Shown: positions 16,904 to 24,782 of the stretch, piece after piece | Position numbering within the stretch: position 1 is the first letter of the stretch | Layout of the letters: every line of letters begins with the position of its first letter | Source of the DNA: Candidatus Binatia bacterium | GTDB lineage: Bacteria; Desulfobacterota; Binatia; Bin18 | Length of the DNA stretch: 41,535 nucleotides | Assembly (NCBI GenBank): GCA_022826945.1 | Contig: JAJDTY010000053.1 | Coordinates: 1-41,535 of the forward strand | Reading direction: 5' to 3' | Position numbers and translations under genes: made by a program | The notes under the pieces: model-generated | What the model saw: the letters and a program-made list of their open reading frames with translations, nothing else | The model's database searches: none | What the model was told of the DNA's origin: nothing

Positions 16904-16919
16904 GCAAAAAGAGTGCCGA
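16904..16919 (-). promoter_or_regulatory. Sigma-54 (-24/-12) promoter of amt
   Basis: On the minus strand the sequence reads CGGCACTCTTTTTGCC. GG (16917-16916) and GC (16905-16904) are exactly 10 bases apart, the invariant spacing of sigma-54 promoters, and GGCAC-N5-TTGC matches the consensus well. The predicted start near 16892 gives a leader of about 97 bases to amt. NtrC-dependent control is inferred; no NtrC site was identified. Confidence 0.7.
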
Positions 16920-17044
16920 CCGGGAAATACCTAATCTATTTGACTTTTTTTGCTTTGGGAGGGTCTGAGGTCGGGTTGCTGCTGACTGGATTTTAAGCAG
17001 CGCCTATTTTTTCGTCAGCTTTACACGTGGGGGAGGAGCATCCT

Positions 17045-18325
17045 TCATTGGGGAGACCAGAAGGCGATATGGCCGTCTGAGAGCCGCTGTGGTGTCGCAT
17101 CTTCTTCGACTGGGATTACATAGACGGACGGGCCCCGAGAGCCTTGGCCTGGGTTGGGGCGTGTCTGCCCGCTAAAAGTAAAAAACCGGCTGTCCGGAGA
17201 CCAGAGGCGGTGCGAAAGCGCATACTGGTCGAAATACTGAAAAACGAGGACCTGGGGACGGGATGGAATGAAATCGACCACGGGAATGGATGTGCGACTA
17301 CGGACATCCACGACCGCCCACGTCCAATGGGCGCGCTCCGGGTTGCGCCGGGCATACAGGATACGGGTTCCATCCGGAGACCAGAAAAAGGCCGCAACCG
17401 GCTCTTGAATCAGGGGATGCATCGTACCTGTTGCCACGTCGAATAGGCGAACCTCCTCAAAGAGGGGCGCTCTGATAAAGGACGTGGTGGCAATGGCCAG
17501 GAGTGGTTGAGTCGGAGACCATTCGAGAGCCATCCGTCTTGGAACAAGCGCGACGGATTCCGGCTGACTGCCATCGCCAGCAGCGATCATGAGGGATGCG
17601 TGCTCCTGGCCTTCTACCGTATTGCCATAGGCAAGCCATTTCCCATCAGAAGACCATGACGGTGGTCCGAATATCGAGGGTGAGCGCGAGAGCAGGTGCC
17701 GTTCCCCAGTGGGAATGGCCACGACGCTAATGGAGTGCCCCGCCCCTCCTCCGCGACTTCCTCCCGTATGGGTGAGTACGGCTTGTCCATCCGCACGCCA
17801 ATGAAAGTAAAAGGGCGCACCCTGGGCAACCCTTTGAGGGCGCTGGTCGCCCGACGTCGGCCAGAGGTTCAACGAAAAAGGTCCACGTCCGCCTAGAAGG
17901 ATGCCCAACTGCTGGCTCGTGGGTGACCAATAGGCATAAATGGGTTGAAGACCGGGCTCTTTATAGGAGTGGAGGATTCGGGCGCTGAGAGCGTCAAAGA
18001 TATACAGCCCATCCGTGAGTCGACCGCTATTGAGCTCAACGCGAAAGCTGGCCAAGCGCTGTCCGTCGGGCGACCAGACTGGCCAGCTGTAAAAGTCCCG
18101 ATTGCGCTGGACTGAGCGGGGAACGAAGCTGGCTTGCTGGAGCATCTCGCCGGAGGCCATTTTTTGGCGACCGGTGCCGTCCGGTCGAATGGTATAGAGG
18201 TCGCCGGCGCGATCGATATAGGCGATCCGATTGACCGGTGGTGCCGCACTCGGACTCGGCGCGTGCGTCAGGAGCAGAGCAATCGTCAGGAGAAAGGAAA
18301 GAGAAACGTGGCAGCGTGCAGTCAT
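17045..18325 (-). CDS. Secreted TolB/WD40-like beta-propeller protein
   Basis: The 426-residue product begins with a signal peptide (SLSFLLTIALLLTHAPSPSAA) and is otherwise built from repeated PD40/TolB-type blades: YSWPVWSPDGQRLASF, YAYWSPTSQQLGILL, FGPPSWSSDGKWLAYG, AAFFWSPDGTRILYAR and HRLWSPDSRFFTFSG. It is probably a periplasmic or surface six- to seven-bladed propeller that binds a protein or ligand. No Tol-Pal gene is nearby, so it is unlikely to be TolB itself. I chose ATG 18325 because it puts the signal peptide near the start; an in-frame start at 18373 would add 16 residues. The function is unknown. Confidence 0.75.
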   Translation of the reverse strand: MTARCHVSLSFLLTIALLLTHAPSPSAAPPVNRIAYIDRAGDLYTIRPDGTGRQKMASGEMLQQASFVPRSVQRNRDFYSWPVWSPDGQRLASFRVELNSGRLTDGLYIFDALSARILHSYKEPGLQPIYAYWSPTSQQLGILLGGRGPFSLNLWPTSGDQRPQRVAQGAPFYFHWRADGQAVLTHTGGSRGGGAGHSISVVAIPTGERHLLSRSPSIFGPPSWSSDGKWLAYGNTVEGQEHASLMIAAGDGSQPESVALVPRRMALEWSPTQPLLAIATTSFIRAPLFEEVRLFDVATGTMHPLIQEPVAAFFWSPDGTRILYARRNPERAHWTWAVVDVRSRTSIPVVDFIPSRPQVLVFQYFDQYALSHRLWSPDSRFFTFSGQTRPNPGQGSRGPSVYVIPVEEDATPQRLSDGHIAFWSPQ

Positions 18326-18522
18326 GAGCGCCCTAGTCCAGGGCCACGATAGCAGAGTTTTGACGAAGGGCAACGATCCAGGAGAAAGGGGTGGGCAGGG
18401 GGAGATAAACAGGCTGAGCTTGACGGCCCCTCGTCCCGTTCGGTACGAATGCTAATCATGACGAAAAGTATCCTGTTCGTGCGGGAGAACTCCGAAGTAA
18501 GGTGAGAGGAGGGGCGGAGAAG

Positions 18523-19698
18523 ATGAAGCGTCTTGCCATTCTCGGTTCGACCGGCTCCATCGGGGTGTCAACGCTCGATATTGTTGGACGTTTTCCTGAG
18601 AAATTTCGTGTTGTTGCCCTTGCGGCCGGTAAAAACCTGACGCAACTCATCGAGCAGATCAAGTCTTTCCAGCCGCTATTGGTCTCCCTCTCCCAGGAAG
18701 AAGACGCAAAAAAGCTGCGACACGAACTGCCCGATTTCAAGGGGGATATCGTCTGGGGGGCAGACGGTCTGCTCGCGACCGCGACGCATGAAGACGCGGA
18801 CATGGTCATGGCCGCCCTAGTGGGAGCCATCGGACTTCCCCCGACCTTGGCGGCCATACGGGCGGGTAAAGATGTTGCCTTAGCCAACAAAGAAGCCCTG
18901 GTCGTATCCGGCGAACTCATGACGCGTGAGGCTGCGCAACATGACGGGCGACTCCTGCCGGTTGACAGTGAACATAACGCGATCTTTCAAGCCCTGCACG
19001 GACACAAACGGGAACGGGTTAAGCGGATTATCCTGACCGCCTCCGGCGGGCCGTTTTTACACCGTCCCGCCGAAGACTTTCAGACCATACGTATAGAAGA
19101 GGCACTCCAGCACCCGACCTGGAAGATGGGCAATAAAATTACGATTGACTCGGCAACGCTGATGAACAAGGGGCTTGAAGTCATTGAGGCGCGCTGGCTG
19201 TTTAACCTGCCGCCTGAGCAAGTATCGGTGATTGTGCATCCGCAGAGCATTGTGCATTCCCTGGTGGAGTATGTGGATGGCTCCGTGCTGGCGCAGTTGG
19301 GCATTCCTGATATGCGGGTGCCGATCTCCTATATTCTCGCCTATCCGGACCGTTTACCGCTCACCCATCTGCCGCAGTTAAATCTGGCCGAAGCCGCCCG
19401 GCTCGAGTTTGTCGAACCGGATTATGACAAGTTTCCCTGCCTGGGTTTAGCCTATACGGCGCTGGAACGCGGGGGGACGTGTCCTGCGGTGCTCAACGCC
19501 GCGAACGAAGTATCTGTGGCATCGTTTCTTTCCGGACGAATAGCTTTCACAGACATTGCCGCCATCAATAAGCAGGTTCTCGTCGCCCATGCTGCCCAGC
19601 CGGTGAAAGATCTGGAGAGCGTTCTTGAGGCCGATGGGTGGGCACGCGCCCAGGCGAAAAAGATCGCTGGTATATCCGAACAGACCGTGGCGGCTTAG
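18523..19698 (+). CDS. dxr: 1-deoxy-D-xylulose 5-phosphate reductoisomerase
   Basis: This enzyme makes 2-C-methyl-D-erythritol 4-phosphate, the committed step of the DXP isoprenoid pathway, using NADPH and a divalent metal. The 391-residue product has normal length. Motifs are the nucleotide-binding LAILGSTGSIGVSTLDI at the N-terminus, DVALANKEALVVSGEL (about 128-143), the metal/substrate motif LPVDSEHNAIFQAL (about 152-165), ASGGPF, and KMGNKITIDSATLMNKGLEVIEA (about 203-225). The start at ATG 18523 follows a purine-rich ribosome site. The next gene, 82 bases downstream, is a squalene/phytoene synthase family member, so isoprenoid precursor supply and use are clustered. Confidence 0.96.
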   Translation: MKRLAILGSTGSIGVSTLDIVGRFPEKFRVVALAAGKNLTQLIEQIKSFQPLLVSLSQEEDAKKLRHELPDFKGDIVWGADGLLATATHEDADMVMAALVGAIGLPPTLAAIRAGKDVALANKEALVVSGELMTREAAQHDGRLLPVDSEHNAIFQALHGHKRERVKRIILTASGGPFLHRPAEDFQTIRIEEALQHPTWKMGNKITIDSATLMNKGLEVIEARWLFNLPPEQVSVIVHPQSIVHSLVEYVDGSVLAQLGIPDMRVPISYILAYPDRLPLTHLPQLNLAEAARLEFVEPDYDKFPCLGLAYTALERGGTCPAVLNAANEVSVASFLSGRIAFTDIAAINKQVLVAHAAQPVKDLESVLEADGWARAQAKKIAGISEQTVAA

Positions 19699-19780
19699 GC
19701 AGACGGAAGAGGGTAGGTGGACCGGCAACCGAACCAGAGGGCAGAGCGGGGGCCGGTATGCGGATCGGTGGAAAAACGAG

Positions 19781-20734
19781 ATGAATGAGGAAGCCGGCAG
19801 GTTTCAGGAGCAGCCTGCGGCAGCGTTCTCGCCGTCGTCCCAGACTGGCTCGCTCGCGGATGCATACGCCTACTGCCGTGATATTACCCAGCGCAGCTCG
19901 TCGAATTTTTATCATGCGTTCCGGCTTCTGACCCGGGAGCGACATAATGCGCTTTGTGCGCTCTACGCCTTTTGTCGGTTCGTGGATGATATCGCGGACC
20001 AGGACCTCTCCCCCGTCGACGAGAAACAGCCGCAGAACCGAAAAGAGCGTCTCGCCCAACTCCTGGCCACATGGCGAGAGGAACTCATCCACTGCTATGG
20101 AGGGACTCCGCGTCATCCGATTTCACGGGCCTTGGCCGATGCGGTCCGGCGTTTTCCCATTCAGCAGGAACACCTGGCCGGCATTATCGACGGTGTGGCC
20201 ATGGATCTCAGTCGGACCCGCTACCAGACGTTCTCAGAATTATATGAATACTGCTACCGGGTTGCTTCTTTGGTTGGCCTTGTCTGCATAGAAATCTTTG
20301 GCTATCAATCGCCGCAAGCACGGGACTACGCCATTAATCTGGGTATCGCGTTTCAACTGACGAATATCCTGCGGGATGTGGGCGAAGACGCTCAACGGGG
20401 TCGGATTTACCTGCCGCTTGCAGACCTGGACCGGTTTGCCTACTCGGAGCAGGAACTCCTGAGTTCTCAGCATAATACGGCATTTCTGAAACTGATGACG
20501 TTCGAGGGTCAGCGTGCTCAGGAGTATTATAGTCGGGCGGTCAGCTTGCTGGATCGTCACGACCGTCGCTCTCTTGTTGCCGCAGAAGCCATGCGGCTCA
20601 TCTACCATGGGCTGCTCAAAAGAATCACGTCGCAGCAATTCAATGTTTTCCAACGTCGGGTGACTCTGCCCACTCCATTGAAGGTAGGCTTGGCCTTAGC
20701 CGCCTGGGGGCGGAGTCTTTTTGTTTTCCCTTAG
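19781..20734 (+). CDS. Squalene/phytoene synthase family protein (HpnD/CrtB-like)
   Basis: The 317-residue product would condense two prenyl diphosphates head to head. Both Asp-rich motifs are intact: FVDDIADQ (about 67-74) and NILRDVGEDAQRGRIYLP (about 195-212), as is the FYHAFRLLTRERHNALCALYAFCR block. The family includes phytoene synthase, squalene synthase and the hopanoid enzymes HpnC and HpnD; the start FYHAFRLL and general length are closest to CrtB/HpnD, but I cannot decide. ATG 19781 was chosen because upstream in-frame sequence is Arg-rich and unlike the family. It follows dxr on the same strand, suggesting a shared transcript. No squalene-hopene cyclase or carotenoid gene is in the window. 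Confidence 0.87.
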   Translation: MNEEAGRFQEQPAAAFSPSSQTGSLADAYAYCRDITQRSSSNFYHAFRLLTRERHNALCALYAFCRFVDDIADQDLSPVDEKQPQNRKERLAQLLATWREELIHCYGGTPRHPISRALADAVRRFPIQQEHLAGIIDGVAMDLSRTRYQTFSELYEYCYRVASLVGLVCIEIFGYQSPQARDYAINLGIAFQLTNILRDVGEDAQRGRIYLPLADLDRFAYSEQELLSSQHNTAFLKLMTFEGQRAQEYYSRAVSLLDRHDRRSLVAAEAMRLIYHGLLKRITSQQFNVFQRRVTLPTPLKVGLALAAWGRSLFVFP

Positions 20735-20957
20735 CCTGACAATGAGCTTTCCTCGGGTCTGTGGATGTCCTGGCGGCAGGTGGAAAGGGCGTGCGCTCCT
20801 GGTCCGGCTCTGATGAGAAAGCTGGAAATCCAGGCGAGACGCACCGCATCTCTGGGGTGAATGCAGGCTGTATAGTAGGGATGCAAGAGGGGAGGCCTGC
20901 CAAACTCGAGAGTCCGGCTGAAGCACCTCCTGTTCGGACGTTTCCCTGGGGAAAGAT

Positions 20958-21368
20958 TTAGGCGACGGCGCGGAGCTTCTTCCCGCCCCGAGAGGAGTTT
21001 TTCATCCCCTCATTGTCTGGGAGATGCTCCGCGATGTTCGTCTTCGCATAGTGCGAGCCTGGATAAAGTGAGCGAATGGCAAACGCGACTTGTCCCATCA
21101 GGCGCTTGACGCCCACCGTTTTTTCCACTGGAGAAGTTGGCTCAAGGCGAACCATAGCCCCATTATTCTTTTTACACACCTGGATAAAAAACTGTTGCTT
21201 TTTTCCTGGTTCGATAACGAGCGCTTCGAGGAGGAGTTTGGTACACTCGGTATTAATATAGTACTCGCTGACGCGTTTAATGCCATCCGGGTCACGGAGA
21301 AACATCTCTGGCCGACGGATAATAATCTGGCGTAGGTCGATCGGCCCTTGGATTGTTACGTTCGGCAT
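20958..21368 (-). CDS. Hypothetical protein
   Basis: I do not recognise this 136-residue protein. It starts at ATG 21368 with a good AAGGAGAGG ribosome site. It has no signal peptide or membrane helix. The middle alternates strands and charged turns (LLLEALVIEPGKKQQFFIQVCKKNNGAMVRLEP), and the C-terminal 25 residues are basic and probably disordered (NEGMKNSSRGGKKLRAVA), which could contact nucleic acid or membrane surface. It is transcribed divergently from the ribBA-type gene and converges on the squalene/phytoene synthase gene. No function can be inferred. Confidence 0.65.
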   Translation of the reverse strand: MPNVTIQGPIDLRQIIIRRPEMFLRDPDGIKRVSEYYINTECTKLLLEALVIEPGKKQQFFIQVCKKNNGAMVRLEPTSPVEKTVGVKRLMGQVAFAIRSLYPGSHYAKTNIAEHLPDNEGMKNSSRGGKKLRAVA

Positions 21369-21546
21369 AAGCCCTCTCCTTACATGAAACACCCTGTCTG
21401 GAATCACGTTTCCCCTGCTCTTCGCGTGCTCCAGAGCCCTCTGTTCGCAACTTTGTCTGTCCCTCCACAGACAGGTGTATATGCTATGTATCTGCCGCTT
21501 ATCGGACGGTCAAGTCTGAGAGGTCATATGGGGCGCAGTGAGCTAC

Positions 21547-21576
21547 TTTACAGATTGTCAGGACACCAGTTATAAG
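21547..21576 (+). promoter_or_regulatory. Sigma-70-type promoter of the ribBA-type gene
   Basis: TTTACA (21547-21552) and TATAAG (21571-21576) lie 18 bases apart, five of six matches each. The predicted start is near 21583, about 36 bases before the ATG. I looked for the FMN riboswitch core upstream and did not find it. Confidence 0.55.
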
Positions 21577-21618
21577 CTCCTGTAAGAACGTCGACATCTA
21601 TGAAAAGAGAGAACCGTT

Positions 21619-22842
21619 ATGTTTTCGGTCACTTCGCGTGCCCCCGACCATAAGAGCCCGCATATCGCCTCGATCCAGGAAGCAATCGAAGAAATCCGGG
21701 CCGGCCGCATGATCATCCTCATGGATGACGAAGATCGGGAGAACGAGGGTGATCTGTGTATGGCCGCAGAAAAAGTGACGCCCGAAGCCATTAACTTTAT
21801 GGCAAAGCTCGGACGGGGGTTGATCTGTATGCCCATGGCCGAGGAGCGCATTGACGTCCTTGGGTTGCCGATGATGGTGGCCAAGAACACGGCTCCTCTG
21901 GGGACTGCCTTTACCATGTCTTTTGATGCCCGAAGGGGGGTGACTCGGGGGGTTTCGGCGGAGGACCGCGCCACCACCATTCTGACGGCCACCCGGAAGG
22001 ACGCGCGTCCCGAAGATTTTGTCGTCCCCGGCCACGTGTTTCCGTTGCGCGCACGGAGGGGGGGCGTCTTGGTCCGCACCGGACAGACCGAAGGCTCGGT
22101 TGACCTCTCCCGCTTGGCCGGCCTCGACCCGTCTGGGATCATTTGTGAGATTATGCGAGAGGACGGGACCATGGCCCGCCTGCCCGATCTGGAAGAATTT
22201 GCCGTTGAGTACGGGCTGAAAATCGCTACGATTGCCGATCTCATCCACTATCGTCTTGAAAATGACTCCTTAGTCCATCGTGTTGCTGAGGCCCGCCTGC
22301 CAACCCAGTATGGGGGAGAATTCACGGCCCATGTCTATACCAGTGATGTGGATGAGGCCGAGCATTTTGTGTTGGTCAAGGGCGAGATCGACCCGGATGA
22401 GGCCGTGCTCGTTCGACCGCACGCTGAGTACGTGCCGGGAGACGTCTTCGGCTACACCTTTGGGAATACCAGCGCCCTCTTACAGCAGTCCATGGCTATG
22501 ATCGCCGCAGCGGGAAAAGGGGTTATTCTCTACTTGCGACAAGGCGGTCAGGGTGAACAACTCTTCCGTGATACGAGTCGGGCGGATAAACACACCAACA
22601 AAAGCGCGGAACAGGCGAGTACGAATCCGGGCTCCCAGATTCGAGATTTTCGGGATTATGGCATCGGTGCCCAGATTTTACGGGATTTGGGTGTCCGCAA
22701 GATGCGCCTCTTGACGAACTCGCCGCGCCGTTTAGTAAGCCTGCCGGGATACGGACTTGAGGTCGTCGAGACCGTTCCATTAGACATGTATTCCCGTCAG
22801 CAGCCTTCTGCCAGAAAAAAAAGACAGTCCGCCTCAGCGTAA
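21619..22842 (+). CDS. ribBA: RibBA-type protein with degenerate GTP cyclohydrolase II domain
   Basis: The N-terminal half (about residues 15-212) is 3,4-dihydroxy-2-butanone-4-phosphate synthase, which makes the four-carbon riboflavin precursor: MDDEDRENEGDL (about 35-46), GRGLICMPM and PGHVFPLRA are intact. The usual GHTE motif reads GQTE, so the metal-binding His is Gln156. The C-terminal half (about 228-395) aligns with GTP cyclohydrolase II, but the three zinc Cys are lost: SEC becomes AEY271, and RCDC becomes FGNT around 281-284. The catalytic RGHEGRG loop is RQGGQGE. That domain is very unlikely to hydrolyse GTP. This resembles the RibBX arrangement described in Proteobacteria. A true RibA should lie elsewhere in the genome. 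hslO follows 15 bases downstream. Confidence 0.85.
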   Translation: MFSVTSRAPDHKSPHIASIQEAIEEIRAGRMIILMDDEDRENEGDLCMAAEKVTPEAINFMAKLGRGLICMPMAEERIDVLGLPMMVAKNTAPLGTAFTMSFDARRGVTRGVSAEDRATTILTATRKDARPEDFVVPGHVFPLRARRGGVLVRTGQTEGSVDLSRLAGLDPSGIICEIMREDGTMARLPDLEEFAVEYGLKIATIADLIHYRLENDSLVHRVAEARLPTQYGGEFTAHVYTSDVDEAEHFVLVKGEIDPDEAVLVRPHAEYVPGDVFGYTFGNTSALLQQSMAMIAAAGKGVILYLRQGGQGEQLFRDTSRADKHTNKSAEQASTNPGSQIRDFRDYGIGAQILRDLGVRKMRLLTNSPRRLVSLPGYGLEVVETVPLDMYSRQQPSARKKRQSASA

Positions 22843-22857
22843 GAGTCCGCCCCCATC

Positions 22858-23751
22858 ATGTATCGTTCGACTCCCGCTGATGTGCTCGTAAAGGCAACGG
22901 CTGCAAGCAATACCATCCGAGCCTTGGCCGTCGTGACCACTGGCGTGGCAGAAGAAGCACGGAGCCGTCATCAGACTGCGCCCACCGCGACTGCCGCTCT
23001 CGGGCGTGTCATGACTGCGGGACTGCTCATTGGCAGTATGATGAAAGAGGAGGAGCAACTCTCTATTCAGTTCATGGGCAGCGGGCCCCTCCAAGGGGTG
23101 GTGATTGATGCCAATGCCAAAGGTGAAGTCCGTGGGTTTGTCTATCAGCCCCGGGCACACCTCCCCATAAAAAACGGCAAGTTGGATGTTGGCGGCGTTG
23201 TCGGAAAGGGAACCATGGCCGTTGTGCGACGGCGGCACTGGGATAAAGAGCCCTATCGTTCCGTGCTGCCGATCGTGTCAGGAGAAATCGGTCAAGATAT
23301 TGCCAACTATTTGCTGACCTCCGAACAAGTGCCTTCTGCGGTGAGCCTGGGGGTCTTTGTCCAGCCTGACGAAGCCGTCTCTGCTGCCGGCGGTTTCATC
23401 ATCCAAGCCATGCCAGACGCAGAGGACGCGACACTGGCCCGCATAGAAGAGGCAGTGGCCCAGGTCAGGCCGGTCAGCCAAATGGTGCGTGACGGACTCG
23501 CTTCGTGGGATATCTTGAAGCAGGTCCTCGCCAATTTTTCGCCAACGCTCCTGGACGAAATGCCGGTCCGCTTTGCGTGCCGCTGTTCGCGCGAACGTGT
23601 TCAGGGCATTATCGTTGCGCTCGGTACGGAAGAAGTAGAGAGGCTGCTTGAGAAAGAGGGCCGGATCTCGGCCGCCTGTGAATTCTGTGCCGAGCAGTAC
23701 ACCGTGGGGTCGGAAGAAGCACGGACGCTTCTGGCCGACGCACAAAGTTGA
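22858..23751 (+). CDS. hslO: Redox-regulated chaperone Hsp33
   Basis: The 297-residue product is the cytoplasmic holdase Hsp33, activated by oxidation and unfolding of its C-terminal zinc switch. The zinc Cys are present as FACRCSRE (about residues 240-247) and CEFC (about 273-276), the expected C-x-C ... C-x2-C arrangement. The N-terminal chaperone domain shows TAALGRVMTAGLLIGSMMK, SIQFMGSGPLQGVVIDANAKGEVRG and GFIIQAMP. Length is standard. It follows the ribBA-type gene by 15 bases and is probably co-transcribed with it. There is no strong ribosome site before ATG 22858. Confidence 0.95.
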   Translation: MYRSTPADVLVKATAASNTIRALAVVTTGVAEEARSRHQTAPTATAALGRVMTAGLLIGSMMKEEEQLSIQFMGSGPLQGVVIDANAKGEVRGFVYQPRAHLPIKNGKLDVGGVVGKGTMAVVRRRHWDKEPYRSVLPIVSGEIGQDIANYLLTSEQVPSAVSLGVFVQPDEAVSAAGGFIIQAMPDAEDATLARIEEAVAQVRPVSQMVRDGLASWDILKQVLANFSPTLLDEMPVRFACRCSRERVQGIIVALGTEEVERLLEKEGRISAACEFCAEQYTVGSEEARTLLADAQS

Positions 23752-23775
23752 CCGCTCGGCTCTCGTGCCCGCCAC

Positions 23776-23799
23776 ATCGACGGTGGCGGTACCGTCGAT
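23776..23799. terminator. Hairpin between convergent hslO and aroE
   Basis: Perfect nine-base arms ATCGACGGT and ACCGTCGAT surround a six-base loop, 25 bases past the hslO stop. No T-run follows on either strand, so it may act only as a 3'-end stabiliser or a weak bidirectional terminator. Confidence 0.4.
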
Positions 23800-23863
23800 A
23801 ACGGTGCTGGTAAAGCCGTCACTTTCGGTCTTCACCATCGGGCCCTACGCATGTTCGGCAGGC

Positions 23864-24748
23864 CTACCGACGGATCACTGATGCCGAGACGGCGAGCGAC
23901 TGGGTTAGCGCGTTTGACATGACCCTGAGCGGAGCCGGATGGCCGGTCCAGAGTTCAAAGGCGAGGGCGCCTTGATACAGGAGCATGCGGCGACCGTCCA
24001 GCGTTTGGCGCTGGGCGTGGCGAGCGCGCTGCAAGAAGACCGTCGGCTGAGGTCCGTAGACTAAATCATAAAAGAGGCATCTACGCGGTGTTGCTCCGTA
24101 GTCGAGAGCCGGGAAAGTGCCGTTGTGGAGGCCGAGCGGGATACTATTCACAACGAGAGCGGCGCGTTTCATGAGGGTGGAGTCTTGGAGTGCCTCCAGA
24201 GATGTAGACACGAGCCGTGTCGCGCCCAGCGATTGGTATGCGCGTATCAGCTTTTTCGCATTGGCCGGTGTGCGGTTGACGATAGTGATCTGCGCGCTGC
24301 CTGTCTGAATGAGTGCAACCAAAACGGCCCGGGCTGCCCCGCCCGCGCCAATGAGCACAACCTCACGGTCTTGGACTGAACGGTTGCGTTCCGAAAGCGA
24401 ACGTAAAAATCCTTGCCCATCTGTATTCTCTCCGTGGAGGGTACCGTGCCGGTTGATCACCGTATTAACTGCTCGATACAGGCGGGCCGCTGGACTGAGT
24501 TCATCCAGGTAGCGAACAATCTTTTCCTTGTGGGGGACGGTGACATTAACCCCGACAAGATTGAGGGCGCGCATACTGGCGGTCGCTTTCCCGAGCGCAG
24601 CAGAAGAGACGAAGAAGGGGATATAAATATACGGCAGGCCCAGCGCTCGAAACGCCGCGTTATGCATGGCCGGCGAGCGGGTGTGGGCAATGGGATCGCC
24701 GAAAATCCCAAGAACCTGGGTTTCCCCATTCACGCTTAAGGTGGGCAT
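23864..24748 (-). CDS. aroE: Shikimate dehydrogenase
   Basis: This enzyme reduces 3-dehydroshikimate to shikimate with NADPH in the aromatic amino acid pathway. The 294-residue product shows the substrate motif TRSPAMHNAAF (about 23-33), VNVTVPHKE with the catalytic Lys (about 68-76), ENTDGQGF with the catalytic Asp (about 107-114), the glycine loop GAGGAARAV (about 133-141) and the NADP-type NRTPANA motif (about 157-163). The family usually reads SLSP in the first motif. The gene starts 34 bases after the end of ppdK on the same strand, so aroE may be co-transcribed from the ppdK promoter. That would link phosphoenolpyruvate supply to the shikimate route. Confidence 0.95.
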   Translation of the reverse strand: MPTLSVNGETQVLGIFGDPIAHTRSPAMHNAAFRALGLPYIYIPFFVSSAALGKATASMRALNLVGVNVTVPHKEKIVRYLDELSPAARLYRAVNTVINRHGTLHGENTDGQGFLRSLSERNRSVQDREVVLIGAGGAARAVLVALIQTGSAQITIVNRTPANAKKLIRAYQSLGATRLVSTSLEALQDSTLMKRAALVVNSIPLGLHNGTFPALDYGATPRRCLFYDLVYGPQPTVFLQRARHAQRQTLDGRRMLLYQGALAFELWTGHPAPLRVMSNALTQSLAVSASVIRR

Positions 24749-24782
24749 GCCGAAAAAGAGCCCCCGGTGTGTGAGAGAATAC

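Noticed and set aside
21369..21618. Possible FMN riboswitch ahead of the ribBA-type gene.
   Set aside because: The conserved FMN-aptamer segments are absent; only a promoter and a short hairpin are visible.
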